Assembly (NCBI RefSeq): GCF_026409565.1
Contig: NZ_CP112881.1
Span: forward strand, 496,001 to 560,000
Direction of reading: 5' to 3'
Length of the DNA: 64,000 bases
From: Sneathiella aquimaris
GTDB taxonomy: Bacteria > Pseudomonadota > Alphaproteobacteria > Sneathiellales > Sneathiellaceae
A model generated the notes under the pieces. The model saw nothing but the letters and a program-made list of their open reading frames with translations, was not told the DNA's origin and searched no databases. The translations under genes and the position numbers were made by a program. Positions 27,501 through 36,083 of the stretch are shown here, piece after piece. The first letter of the stretch is position 1. Every line of letters begins with the position of its first letter.

Positions 27501-30500
27501 GCGCCTCAGAGACGGGCGTCGCCACTGAAGTTGACACCGATAATGATGGAATACAGACATCGGTTACAAATATTGACCCTGCCTTTATCACCTTCTCCCT
27601 GACAACGGATCAGGAGATCGTATCCGAAGGAAGTTTTGCAAATTACTCCCTGACATACAGCGGAACGATGCCCCCGGAAGAGACCGTTTCGGTTGATGTG
27701 ACACTTACGGATATCGATACGGATACGCAGGATTACGGTGACCTTCTTGCGGCGTTGGCGACAGCCGCAGCGCTGGTTGACGGGGTTACTGTTGTTGGAA
27801 ACACGGTTACCTTTGACAGCAGTGTTTCCCAACTGGATTTCTCTCTGGCGCTTACCAGCGGCGATAGTGTTGAAGCCTCCGAGCCATTCTCGCTTGGGCT
27901 TGAGAATCCGGGTATTTCAGATGGTGGTGTTGCCGTTCTGGGAGCAAATACCTCTGTTATAACCACTATCGAGGATCAGGATGAACTCTCCCTGTCCTTT
28001 GCCTCGAACAGCCAGTCTAAACTGGAAGGGCAGGCCGCCAGCTATACGATTGTGCTTGCCGGTTTGGCTGTCGGGCTTGCGTCATTGCCTGTCGGCTCTT
28101 CAGTGCAATTTGATCTGGCCGTTGATTTTGGATCCGCGGATGCGTCCGATCTATCGGAAACACTTGCAGAGGCGTTAAACGATCTGCCGGATGGCGTCTC
28201 CTTCTCTGGGAATGGTAACAGCGTTACTGTTACCGTATCCGATACCGCAGCGTTTACGGGCGGCGCGCTAAACATCGATTTTGATCTCTTGCTGGCGGGT
28301 GAAGATGCCATTGAGCCCAATGAGACCTTTAACCTGACAATCAGTAACATCAATGGAACGGGAGTTTCGGTAACCTCTGCTGTGGCGGACAGCGTAACGA
28401 CCATTTTGGATGATGGTATTTCAGGTGTGCCGACACCGGGGAATGATTCAATAACGGGAACAGACAATGGTGATTTGATCGATGCTCTTGCTGGTGACGA
28501 TATTGTCCGGGGCGGCGACGGGAACGATACAATCCTTGGAAGTGCTGGGAATGACCTTCTTTTCGGGGACGATGGAGACGATAGCCTGAGCGGTGGAAGT
28601 GGGAATGATACCCTGCTTGGCGGAGATGCCAATGACATCCTGATGGGCGGCGAAGGAGTAAACCGTCTGGAAGGAGGACAAGGGGATGACCTTTTTGTCC
28701 TCGGATTGGGAGATGGTGATCATGTCGCTGTCGATACCGATGGTAATGATGGTGTCCAAATAGAAGATTTCCTGAACGCAGAGCGTGTCGGCAGCTCAGA
28801 TCTGGTCTTTCATCAGACAGATGGATCCAGCCTTACCATTGATGATTTCTTCGGCGCTAGCAGCATTACAACTGCGCATCTGCTAAACCCCGGCGGATAT
28901 GATTCTTATACAATCAGTAAAACAGTGGGCGGTACCGATGGAAATGATTTGATTGTTGGTTATGCCGGTATCGATGACTTGCTAAGCGGTGAAAATGGTG
29001 ATGACCTCCTGTTAGGCGGAACTGGGGATGATACTCTGTCTGGCGGTGCAGGAAATGACCTGTTGTTTGGTGACGCAGGAGACGATCTGCTGATTGGCGG
29101 TCTTGGTGACGATGCCATTGATGGCGGTGAGGGTGTGGACACGGCGTCTTATGCGGGCGCAAGTGGCGGTATTTCTGTTGGTTTCAGCGGTGATTTTGCG
29201 GTTTCCGGCAGTGCAGGCACGGATAATCTTCAAAATGTCGAACGTGTCATTGGTTCCGCGTTTAACGATACATTACTGGCTAGTGCGCCTTCAGGGGATG
29301 AGGAACCCGCCAGGATCTTCATTGAAGCCAATGACGGTAATGACCTGATTGCAGGAAACGGCAACACGACAATTGAATACAGGCTGGCGAATGGCGGTGT
29401 TCTTGTCAATCTGGGGATTGGACTTGCAAATGATAGTCTGGGCGCGACCAATGTTGGAAGTGACACGTTGCTTGGCGGGATTAATGGCGCGGTTGGTTCT
29501 GATTTTGCAGACAGCCTGACCGGTAGTGATCGTGATTATGTTGAAACCTTCGCCGGTTTCGCTGGAAACGATACCATAGAGGGTGGCGAGGGTTACGATA
29601 TCGCCCTTTATAACAGTGCGGAACAAACTCAGAGTGTGGACGTCAATCTTGGAACGGGTATCGCCCTGAACGACGGTTTTGGTTTTTCGGATATATTGAG
29701 TGGTATTGAAGAAGTCCATGGCGGCGCACTGGGGGATATGCTTACCGGGTCTTCCTCTGCCAACGTTCTTGTCGGTAATGGGGGCGATGACAGTCTGGAT
29801 GGCGGTGCTGGTTCAGACGTTATTTTTGCCGGTGAAGGCAGCGACACGGTTTTTGGGGGCTCTGGATATGACCGTCTGGATTATAGCGACAGTGATCAGG
29901 GCATTCAGGTTGACTATGTCGGCTCTGGAGCGGGCACCGTCAATGACGGAACCGGCATTGATCTCTTTGCTTCCATCGAGGCGATTACCGGATCGGATTA
30001 TGATGATCTGTTTAACGGTGCAGACGGCTTCGATGTGATGATGGGCGGCGCGGGTGACGATACGTTGAACGGCGGTAGCGGCAATGATGATCTAAAGGGT
30101 GGTATCGGTCATGATGTGCTAAACGGCGGGGGCGACAATGACTCGCTAACCGGTGGTTCAGGGTTGGATACCATGAGCGGTGGTGATGGTGTTGACCGCT
30201 TCTTCTTTGATGCGTTGAGTGACGCTGTTGATGTTGCTTTCAATACTGTCTTCAATGGCCCAAGCGACGTGATCGAGGATTTTCAGGCAGGCGTGGACAG
30301 ATTGGTTCTGGACGGTCTGGAGTTTGATTTCAATGGGAGCTTCGATGCTGCGGACGATTTTCTCTCGACGATTGGAGGCGTGGCTTTCGATGGTACCAAT
30401 GCTGATTATTCAGGCGCTCAGAACACGGGTGAAGCGAAGCTGATCTTTGACGGTAGCCGTCTGTATTATGATGATAACGAAAGCGCCGATGGATATACGG

Positions 30501-30565
30501 TCGTTGCTGAGTTCAGCTCGGGTGATATTTCGGGGGCGGACGTCGATGTAACGTCCGTTGCCTAA
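24557..30565 (+). CDS. Giant FecR-domain RTX protein with Calx-beta-like repeats, type I secretion substrate/adhesin
   Basis: Acidic protein of about 2002 residues with no Sec signal. Residues about 115-265 form a FecR-type domain (VGTIESLEGQATV, VPYGSIGIRGTEFVVD), preceded by a short conserved region (VARLAGPGQVAQS). RTX nonapeptide blocks (GGxGxDxLx) occur at about 25770-26210, 28435-28700, 28930-29150, 29740-29880 and 30000-30190, predicting many Ca2+ sites. Between the first two blocks lie five tandem modules of about 135 residues (26356-28430), each with an EGxxAxYTV-like opening as in Calx-beta-type domains. The C-terminal about 110 residues resemble the uncleaved type I secretion signal region. 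AAGGGGGT precedes the ATG at 24557; an in-frame start 15 codons upstream is less likely. The likely role is a surface or released adhesin. Confidence 0.93.
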   Translation: MAIDRTEVGTTDVGTSDPVNPLGLGLGAERGIEAAHTVPMGSFILDAAYSRDGQDLKLEDALGRELVIDGYFSDTPYLPLVNENGAMVRGDFVARLAGPGQVAQSTTSGTDLGDPVGTIESLEGQATVQHADGTSETLQPGSDIYQNDIIETGSDAVLGVLMKDGSVLGIGESSRMTIDEFVFDNSSNDGAIGLSFLKGAISFVSGKIAKNDYDDVEIKVPYGSIGIRGTEFVVDIAPDGTATVSVLDGAVFTGGNGQQLILDPGQFALIGSLGLSPVEQLAIAAIQARYERILDAQNITINIRDGREEDGEGLDVSPEGGGNQPSDEPGDGDRGDLEDFIKVVEGDPNQGLNQADPNLDITEIAGEDIGLIPNPNGIGGGAGFNPFDPDNDGLPGVTNPSNFDFSGTDGDDTFIGGPSNDFIFGFGGNDTLSGAGGDDFVSGGDGDDFVSGDGGDDTVDGGNGDDIVAGGEGSVDLLYGGAGNDEIYGDRIIDDDPTTGDLDTLYGQEGDDTLYGGGGDDQLFGGEGQDSLVGGFGDDLLFGGAGQDVAAFDGSSSDFSLVATETGFRLENLNTGESDTLVDIEKVSFDDDAFSLVTFDLSGDAAVNEGGLASYTVSLGGVPLVAGQSATVQVSITDLETSSSDYGNLMTALQSAADAAAGISFNGAGQLTFEGGFGSETSLTFELPIPVDLPIETAEQYNVVLSNPGGSGPAGMGVFSAIKNSDVTTEISDQSAANIAWSLEQTSNIVGEGQSATYTVSFSGVTLGTGSEASIDVAIVTGSAGSDDLAAALNDQLSAAADVVAGVTVVGNRLTFSSNAPQSFSFDIPLAVDGLAEGTEDYSLVIFNSQVDGVATGSINTGNVTTNISDAAADGIVFGLTGSDVVVEGNGATYTVGYAGTLAAGETASVTVSLDHISTEASDLGPLVAALNAAVSATSGVTLDGTTLTFDHTVNSLDFTVDTLVDGLVEGTESFSVSLTGSASETGVATEVDTDNDGIQTSVTNIDPAFITFSLTTDQEIVSEGSFANYSLTYSGTMPPEETVSVDVTLTDIDTDTQDYGDLLAALATAAALVDGVTVVGNTVTFDSSVSQLDFSLALTSGDSVEASEPFSLGLENPGISDGGVAVLGANTSVITTIEDQDELSLSFASNSQSKLEGQAASYTIVLAGLAVGLASLPVGSSVQFDLAVDFGSADASDLSETLAEALNDLPDGVSFSGNGNSVTVTVSDTAAFTGGALNIDFDLLLAGEDAIEPNETFNLTISNINGTGVSVTSAVADSVTTILDDGISGVPTPGNDSITGTDNGDLIDALAGDDIVRGGDGNDTILGSAGNDLLFGDDGDDSLSGGSGNDTLLGGDANDILMGGEGVNRLEGGQGDDLFVLGLGDGDHVAVDTDGNDGVQIEDFLNAERVGSSDLVFHQTDGSSLTIDDFFGASSITTAHLLNPGGYDSYTISKTVGGTDGNDLIVGYAGIDDLLSGENGDDLLLGGTGDDTLSGGAGNDLLFGDAGDDLLIGGLGDDAIDGGEGVDTASYAGASGGISVGFSGDFAVSGSAGTDNLQNVERVIGSAFNDTLLASAPSGDEEPARIFIEANDGNDLIAGNGNTTIEYRLANGGVLVNLGIGLANDSLGATNVGSDTLLGGINGAVGSDFADSLTGSDRDYVETFAGFAGNDTIEGGEGYDIALYNSAEQTQSVDVNLGTGIALNDGFGFSDILSGIEEVHGGALGDMLTGSSSANVLVGNGGDDSLDGGAGSDVIFAGEGSDTVFGGSGYDRLDYSDSDQGIQVDYVGSGAGTVNDGTGIDLFASIEAITGSDYDDLFNGADGFDVMMGGAGDDTLNGGSGNDDLKGGIGHDVLNGGGDNDSLTGGSGLDTMSGGDGVDRFFFDALSDAVDVAFNTVFNGPSDVIEDFQAGVDRLVLDGLEFDFNGSFDAADDFLSTIGGVAFDGTNADYSGAQNTGEAKLIFDGSRLYYDDNESADGYTVVAEFSSGDISGADVDVTSVA
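26356..28430 (+). repeat. Five tandem Calx-beta-like modules within the RTX gene
   Basis: Units of about 400 bp begin near 26356, 26776, 27187, 27586 and 27986. Each has an opening such as VGEGQSATYTVSFSG, a middle segment with a D/S-D-x-x-x-L-x-x-A-L motif, and a closing I-S/E-D-x module boundary. The copies have diverged clearly in sequence, so this is an old protein-level repeat rather than a recent DNA duplication. Confidence 0.75.
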
Positions 30566-30595
30566 TCTGCAAAATTCTCAATAATTAATAGGGTG

Positions 30596-30620
30596 CAGGG
30601 ACAGGTTTCGGCTGTCCCTG
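30596..30620 (+). terminator. Hairpin after the RTX gene, possible terminator
   Basis: CAGGGACAG (30596-30604) and CTGTCCCTG (30612-30620) form a perfect 9-bp stem with a 7-base loop, 30 bases after the RTX stop. There is no T run after it, so intrinsic termination would be weak. It could also stabilise the 3' end of the mRNA. Confidence 0.4.
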
Positions 30621-30705
30621 TCTCAAACCGTCTGATAGGGTCCTCCAAAATAAATCCGTGAGGACGGTTTTCTGCTGTTCTTGCATTCACTCTGCGGAAT
30701 AAACG

Positions 30706-31287
30706 ATGTCTCTTGAAGCCGATCTCCTTGAAAGAAGTCAGTCAAAATGCGAATTATGCGGTGCCTCCGACACGCTTGGTGTGCTGGATGTTTCGCTTGA
30801 CGGTGTTCCCGACGCACAGAGCTCCGCTCTTGTCTGCGAAACATGCCGGGCACAAACTGCCAATGAAACCGATCTAAACCCTCATCACTGGCATTGCCTG
30901 AACGAAACCATGTGGAGTGATATTGGGGCTGTGAAGGTTCTGGCGTGGCGCTTGCTGAATCGTCTGAAAGCCGAGAGCTGGGCGCAGGATTTACTCGACA
31001 TGCTGTATATGGAAGAAGAGGAACTTAGTTGGGCGAAAGCGGGCCTCATGGATCAGGACGAGGGCGCGCGTGTTATTCACAAAGATAGCAATGGTGCAGT
31101 CCTCTCCGCGGGGGATACAGTGATCCTGATCAAGGACCTGCCTGTAAAAGGTGCTGGTTTTACTGCGAAACGAGGTACCGCCGTTCGCAATATCTCGTTG
31201 GTACCTGATAACCCCCAGCATATTGAGGGCCGGGTGAGTGGTCAGCAAATTGTTATCCTGACCCAATTTGTCAAGCGATCAACCTGA
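30706..31287 (+). CDS. PhnA/YjdM-family zinc-ribbon protein
   Basis: Cytoplasmic protein of 193 residues. An N-terminal zinc ribbon has two CxxC pairs (C15/C18 in KCELCG and C44/C47 in VCETC). The C-terminal part (about 125-190) is the conserved PhnA domain (SAGDTVILIKDLPVKGAGF, KRGTAVRNISLV). The family is named after the phn region of E. coli but is not needed for phosphonate use, and its biochemical role is not settled. It is a monocistronic gene. Confidence 0.9.
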   Translation: MSLEADLLERSQSKCELCGASDTLGVLDVSLDGVPDAQSSALVCETCRAQTANETDLNPHHWHCLNETMWSDIGAVKVLAWRLLNRLKAESWAQDLLDMLYMEEEELSWAKAGLMDQDEGARVIHKDSNGAVLSAGDTVILIKDLPVKGAGFTAKRGTAVRNISLVPDNPQHIEGRVSGQQIVILTQFVKRST

Positions 31288-31323
31288 TACGATTGATCGC
31301 GTTGATATCCGGAGGGGCGCTGA

Positions 31324-32106
31324 TTAGCGCCCTTTCCAAACGGGCGCTCTTTTTTCGATATAGGCTTTGCGGGCTTCCCGGCTGTCTTCAGAAGCAAAGG
31401 CCACGGCCATTGCGTCCAGTGCTGTTGGCGGAACCTGTTTAAACGCCATATCTTCTACCCGATACATCAGTTCGCGAGCGGATTTGAGCCCGATGGGAGA
31501 TAATTTGGCCAATTTTTCCGCCAGCGCCCGGGTCTCGGAATACAGGTCTTCCCTCGGCACCATCCGCGTGATCAAGCCGAGCTGATCGGCTTGAGCGGCA
31601 GGCATGGGATCCCCTGTCAAGATCAGTTCCGCGGCTTTCATGCGGCCAATTAACTTTTGCAGGTGCCAAACATGCATGCCCGGCGGAGCCGCCAGATTAG
31701 GGACGCCGGGATACCCGAAATCGGCATCATCTGATGCAATAATCATATCACAGGCAAAGGCCAGTGTGCAGGCGCCTTCTCGGGCATATCCCTGAACGGC
31801 GCATATGATGGGTTTTGATAGCGCACGCACTCGCTCAACGGTTTTGATATAAAAAAGGCTGAGAAAGTCCTTCATTTCAGTGGGGCCAAAGCTTTCGAGG
31901 AATTTGAGATCAACTCCCCCTGAAAGACCACGCCCTTCTCCTTTCAGGATGATGACACGCACATTTTCATCGGCATCGGCAAGGTCAAGGGCGGCAAGAT
32001 ATTCGTGTGTGAGGATGTCGTCGATCAGGTTGAGGGGCGGTCGATCCAGCGTAATCTCGGCAATCCTGTTGGCGGTTGAATAATTCAGTGTTTGGAACTC
32101 AGTCAT
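31324..32106 (-). CDS. Enoyl-CoA hydratase/isomerase family protein
   Basis: Crotonase-fold enzyme of 260 residues. The oxyanion-hole segment GRGLSGGVDLKFL (about 55-67) and the second conserved block QGYAREGACTLAFACDMIIA are present. The position normally holding the first catalytic Glu of hydratases is a hydrophilic YAREGA segment, so acid/base residues are partly conserved. It may be a hydratase, an isomerase or another crotonase. It acts in acyl-CoA metabolism in the cytoplasm. It stands alone on the minus strand. Confidence 0.87.
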   Translation of the reverse strand: MTEFQTLNYSTANRIAEITLDRPPLNLIDDILTHEYLAALDLADADENVRVIILKGEGRGLSGGVDLKFLESFGPTEMKDFLSLFYIKTVERVRALSKPIICAVQGYAREGACTLAFACDMIIASDDADFGYPGVPNLAAPPGMHVWHLQKLIGRMKAAELILTGDPMPAAQADQLGLITRMVPREDLYSETRALAEKLAKLSPIGLKSARELMYRVEDMAFKQVPPTALDAMAVAFASEDSREARKAYIEKRAPVWKGR

Positions 32107-32440
32107 TTTTTATGCAGAAACGTTCCCGGCAAGCCCCAGTTTACAGCTTGGAAAAGCCTTGGCAGGGGGCCACCTGGTAGGTTCTGTCCCTTTGTTATTC
32201 TTGTTCAGATTATCATAACGGCCAGCAAGATTGAGTGCAATGCGTGGCATTTTATGAAATTTATAAAAATTAAGTCTTTGAAATAAATATAGAATTTTAA
32301 AATACGTGAGAAAATTATCATGTTTAAGTACATGTTAATTTTTTCGAGGCACTCTTTTTCCAAATCAAAAAAGGGGGTTTGGCATGTGGGTTGTTGCGCT
32401 GAACCATAAATAAAATGCTTCCAGACGGTATCTTCTGGAC
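32107..32440. other. Intergenic region, 334 bases, no gene seen
   Basis: This region lies between the divergent crotonase and chemoreceptor genes and must contain both promoters. The 32200-32350 stretch is AT-rich. I found no convincing sigma-70 or flagellar sigma-28 promoter and no RNA gene. Confidence 0.5.
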
Positions 32441-35260
32441 ATGGTGAAAAAGAGGATTGTGGGAACCATGGCAAAGAAAAAGCTCGGTTTTTCAACGGAA
32501 AAAAAACGTAAAAATAATGCTGTAATGGCAAAGTTTTCCAACTTGAAAACCAAAAGTAAGATTCTCCTGGGGATCTGTTTACCGCTTGTTTTGTTGATGG
32601 TTGTCGGCGTAGTTGCCGTCGTGGATATTGACTCCATGGTCTCCACCAACAAACGCTTGGACGAGTCGCGGACAACAGAAGCCAAGGCATCCGCGATTGT
32701 TTCTTCCGCCGTGAATATGGAAACAGGCATGCGCGGGTATCTCCTTGCCGGTCAGGAAGACTTCCTCACTCCTTATAAAAACGGTGAAACAGAAACCTAT
32801 GCTTTAATCGAAGAACTCAAGGCGTTTCAAACAAGCAACCCAGACCAACTCGCGCGTCTTGAAAAAGCGGAAGAAATTCTCCGCAATTGGCAGAAAGATG
32901 TGACCGAACCGACCATTGAGCTGCGCCGTCAAATTGGTGACGCCCCGACTATGAACGATATGGCGAAACTGGTTGGCCAAGCCAAAGGGAAGGTGTATTT
33001 CGAAAAATTCAGAAAGCAGCTTTCCGAACTGATTAAAATTGAGCAGGACCGGCTAGCCACACGTAATGCAGAGTTTTCTGAAGCGAAAGACGCTGTGAAA
33101 CAGCAGTTTGCTGTTGTGAAAGAAGCCGCAGCGGCGGTTGAGTATACGCAATCAATACTGACCGCTGTTTCGCGTATCGAGAACTACATTACGCAAATGC
33201 AGTCCGGATTACGGGGATATCTGATCGGCGGGAACGAAAAGTTCAAGGAAGATTATCAACAAGCCGAAGATATCATGTTTGCTGAACTTGAGGTGCTTGG
33301 ACTTGTTGTTGAAGAAGACCCGGAACATGTAAAGAAGGTTGTTGAAGCTGACGAATTTATTTACGAGTGGGTCGAAACAGCAGTGAAGCCAGCGATTGCC
33401 CTGAGAGAAGGCGTCGATAATGGCACGAAAAACCTGATTCAACTTAATGGTTTTATTGGCGCAAATGTAGCTGCGGATAAACTGGAAGCGTTCAAAAATG
33501 CGCTGGGGGCTATTTCTCAAAAAGAAACTGAACGTGTACATTACAGAAAATCAGATGCACTGGCGGCTGAACAAAAAGTCGAAGCGGGCCTGGTTACAAT
33601 GATCGTGAACGAACAGAAGGTTTCTGAAACCTACTCACTGATCACAAAGATTGAAACAACTTTGCTTGCTGCGGTTGATATGGAAACAGGCATGCGGGGG
33701 TATCTGCTGTCGGGTCAGGATGGGTTCCTGCAACCATATAAAGACGGCGCTGTTGCGTTTAAAGCAGCGGTTTCAGAGCTGAAAAGCCGAATGAAAGAGG
33801 ACGCCAGTCAGCTTTCTCTTCTGGAAGCGGCTGAAAAAACAATGACGGGTTGGCAAAAAGATGTTGCAGATGTGACGATTGCTTTGCGCGCCCGGATTGG
33901 TGATGCAAAAACCATGGATGATATGGCCGACCTTGTTGGTCAGGCGCGTGGACAAAAATATTTCAGCGAGTTCCGCACGGTTATGAACGAATTCCAGCAG
34001 GTCGAACGTGATCAAATGCTGGAGCGGCAGCAAGCCAGTGAAGCGGCAGTTACAAGTACATATATGATCATCGGATTGTGTGTCCTTGGTGCCATCGCGA
34101 TCGGGTTGGCGTTGGCCTTCGTTATCGGAAATGGTATTGCGAACCCAATTCGGAAAATGACTACCGCGATGAACGAACTTGCCAACGGCAAGCTTGATGC
34201 GGAAGTACCGTCCTCTGATACAAAAGATGAAATCGGTGAAATGGCCAAAGCGATGTCTATCTTCAAGGACAATGCGATTGAGGCAGAACGCTTGCGGACC
34301 GAAGCTGAGAAAAACGCAGCTGCACAGCGTGAACGCGAGGCTCAGGAAGCGGAAGAGAAACAGCGCCGGGAAATGGAAGCTGTCGCGGAAAAAGAGCGTC
34401 AGGAAAACGAAAATCGCGAAAACCTGCTTAAGTTGGCGTCTGAATTTGAAGCCTCTGTTGGGACCATTGCCTCAACAGTTGCCGAGGCCGCAAAAGATAT
34501 GCAGTCTTCTTCACAACAGATGTTGAACACTGTAGAAGAGAGCAACCTGCAAACCTCTGGCGCATTGAGTGCGGCAGAACTGGCCTCTAGCAATGTGCAA
34601 ACTGTGGCGTCTGCCGCTGAAGAGATGTCCAGTTCCATTCGCGAAATCAGTCAGCAGGTGAACCAGTCGACACGTGTTGCTGGTGATGCCGTAAAGCAGG
34701 CGGAAGATACCCATGAACAAATTCAGTTCCTTGTAAACTCTTCTCAGAAAATTGGTGAGGTGGTCGCCTTGATTACGGACATTGCCGAGCAGACGAACCT
34801 GCTGGCGTTGAACGCAACCATCGAGGCTGCCAGAGCCGGTGACGCGGGTAAAGGTTTCGCGGTTGTTGCAAGCGAGGTTAAAAACCTGGCATCGCAAACA
34901 GCGCGGGCAACTGAGGAAATTTCAAGCCAGATCAGCGGTATTCAGGGTGCAACACAGCAATCTGTTGATGCTATTCAGAATATCTCGACGACCATTGGTC
35001 AGATGGACGAGATTTCCGCGGCGATCGCTGCGGCGATTGAAGAACAGTCCGCGTCGACTGACGAAATTACTCGGAGTGCCGGTGAGGCCTCTTCTGGAAC
35101 CAATGAAGTGACGACGAATATCTCGAACGTCACCCGGTCATCACAGGAAACCGGAAGCTCGGCAGGTCATATGCTGGAGCAATCCAACAGTCTGGCAGAA
35201 CAATCTCAGGAACTGAACGAACAGGTCGCCTTGTTCCTTAAGAGTGTTCGCTCAGCGTAA
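32441..35260 (+). CDS. Methyl-accepting chemotaxis protein with three CHASE3-like sensor copies
   Basis: Membrane chemoreceptor of up to 939 residues. One TM helix lies near residues 43-63. A long periplasmic region follows with three CHASE3-like segments, each with a GMRGYLL-type motif (coding near 32717, 33196 and 33680). A second TM helix lies near 540-565. HAMP begins at NPIRKMT. The cytoplasmic signalling domain contains the hallmark hairpin tip [28 protein letters not shown]. Copies 1 and 3 are very alike, offset by 963 bp, and also share the WQKDV and MADLVGQA segments. The true start could be 32441, 32468 (AGAGGA upstream) or 32525. It signals through CheA/CheW encoded elsewhere; the ligand is unknown. 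Confidence 0.93.
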   Translation: MVKKRIVGTMAKKKLGFSTEKKRKNNAVMAKFSNLKTKSKILLGICLPLVLLMVVGVVAVVDIDSMVSTNKRLDESRTTEAKASAIVSSAVNMETGMRGYLLAGQEDFLTPYKNGETETYALIEELKAFQTSNPDQLARLEKAEEILRNWQKDVTEPTIELRRQIGDAPTMNDMAKLVGQAKGKVYFEKFRKQLSELIKIEQDRLATRNAEFSEAKDAVKQQFAVVKEAAAAVEYTQSILTAVSRIENYITQMQSGLRGYLIGGNEKFKEDYQQAEDIMFAELEVLGLVVEEDPEHVKKVVEADEFIYEWVETAVKPAIALREGVDNGTKNLIQLNGFIGANVAADKLEAFKNALGAISQKETERVHYRKSDALAAEQKVEAGLVTMIVNEQKVSETYSLITKIETTLLAAVDMETGMRGYLLSGQDGFLQPYKDGAVAFKAAVSELKSRMKEDASQLSLLEAAEKTMTGWQKDVADVTIALRARIGDAKTMDDMADLVGQARGQKYFSEFRTVMNEFQQVERDQMLERQQASEAAVTSTYMIIGLCVLGAIAIGLALAFVIGNGIANPIRKMTTAMNELANGKLDAEVPSSDTKDEIGEMAKAMSIFKDNAIEAERLRTEAEKNAAAQREREAQEAEEKQRREMEAVAEKERQENENRENLLKLASEFEASVGTIASTVAEAAKDMQSSSQQMLNTVEESNLQTSGALSAAELASSNVQTVASAAEEMSSSIREISQQVNQSTRVAGDAVKQAEDTHEQIQFLVNSSQKIGEVVALITDIAEQTNLLALNATIEAARAGDAGKGFAVVASEVKNLASQTARATEEISSQISGIQGATQQSVDAIQNISTTIGQMDEISAAIAAAIEEQSASTDEITRSAGEASSGTNEVTTNISNVTRSSQETGSSAGHMLEQSNSLAEQSQELNEQVALFLKSVRSA

Positions 35261-35275
35261 AATTCAAAGTTTATT

Positions 35276-35312
35276 GGGAGGCGGGCTTAGACGCGTCTCC
35301 CTTTATCTTTTT
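35276..35312 (+). terminator. Terminator after the chemoreceptor gene
   Basis: GGGAG-GCG (35276-35283) pairs with CGC-GT-CTCCC (35292-35301, two-base bulge), followed by a T-rich run TTTATCTTTTT. It reaches the end of the convergent ACT-domain gene. Confidence 0.6.
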
Positions 35313-35836
35313 ACCGCTTCAAACGAGAGAGATTGGCCCAGCCCTTCTGCGGTATTGCCAAGGGCCGCCAGACAATTGTCAGCGCGTTCTTTCGGAATGT
35401 TAACAGAAAAGCGGGTTATAAAGCGGTTCCCGCTTGGGGTTTCCATCTGATCAGATTTTAATCGCACGATGTTGGAATCAAAATTGATGAAGACTTCAGA
35501 AAGCCGGGCCAGTAAGCCGGGCTGATCTTCTCCTTCACATTTGATACGGTGGGTGATTTCTTTCGGCGGCGTTTCCGAATTTCGAATGCTAAACCGTTTT
35601 ATGTCGATCTCGGCATCTTCGAGACCAGTAACAGAATGAAGACCATCCGACAGATCCTGTTCGCTCAGGTCATTTGGAATTTCAAGGATACTGGTAAATT
35701 CACCACCTTTTCCCAAAATCGCAAATGTCGTATCGCCCAGATTGACCCCCCTGTCAAAAAGATGTCCTGTAACGTGTGAGATAAGGCCAACACGATCTTG
35801 AGAATAGACAGAAAGAAGGGCTTTATAACGGCTCAT
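35303..35836 (-). CDS. ACT-domain protein, glycine cleavage system repressor GcvR-like
   Basis: Cytoplasmic protein of 177 residues made of two ACT domains, about 1-80 (LLSVYSQDRVGLISHVTGHL) and 90-170 (IKCEGEDQPGLLARLSEVF). This is the GcvR-type arrangement, which senses a small amino-acid-like ligand. In E. coli GcvR acts by binding GcvA; no gcv genes are visible here, so its partner is unknown. The ATG at 35836 is chosen because TAGGGAT lies 6-7 bases upstream, rather than an in-frame start six codons earlier. Confidence 0.85.
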   Translation of the reverse strand: MSRYKALLSVYSQDRVGLISHVTGHLFDRGVNLGDTTFAILGKGGEFTSILEIPNDLSEQDLSDGLHSVTGLEDAEIDIKRFSIRNSETPPKEITHRIKCEGEDQPGLLARLSEVFINFDSNIVRLKSDQMETPSGNRFITRFSVNIPKERADNCLAALGNTAEGLGQSLSFEAVKR

Positions 35837-36083
35837 GATAATCCCTATCGGCAAAATGGGTTGTTGTTGTTTAGCAGTTTACACAATCACGTCACGGGCG
35901 GAAATCGAATATGCTTTTTATGGGCCCTTTATCCGTAAAAATGCGGGATGCGGGGCGTTGAATTGCTGATTGTATTAAAATTTCTCTATTTCCTAACCCA
36001 GCGTTAACGAAAAGGCGCGATACTCTTGGCAGGGAATTTAAAGCCTATTTCCCCGGTGTATATTCCATAATGGAGAGTAGAAA

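Noticed and set aside
25600-30040. Many long frames on the other strand and in other frames of the RTX gene
   Set aside because: They arise from the repetitive Gly/Asp codon pattern of the RTX and Calx-like repeats; none has a ribosome site or recognisable protein.
25770-30190. Repeated DNA resembling an array of short direct repeats
   Set aside because: The periodicity is the nonapeptide RTX repeat in frame with coding; there are no conserved repeat-spacer units, so it is not CRISPR.
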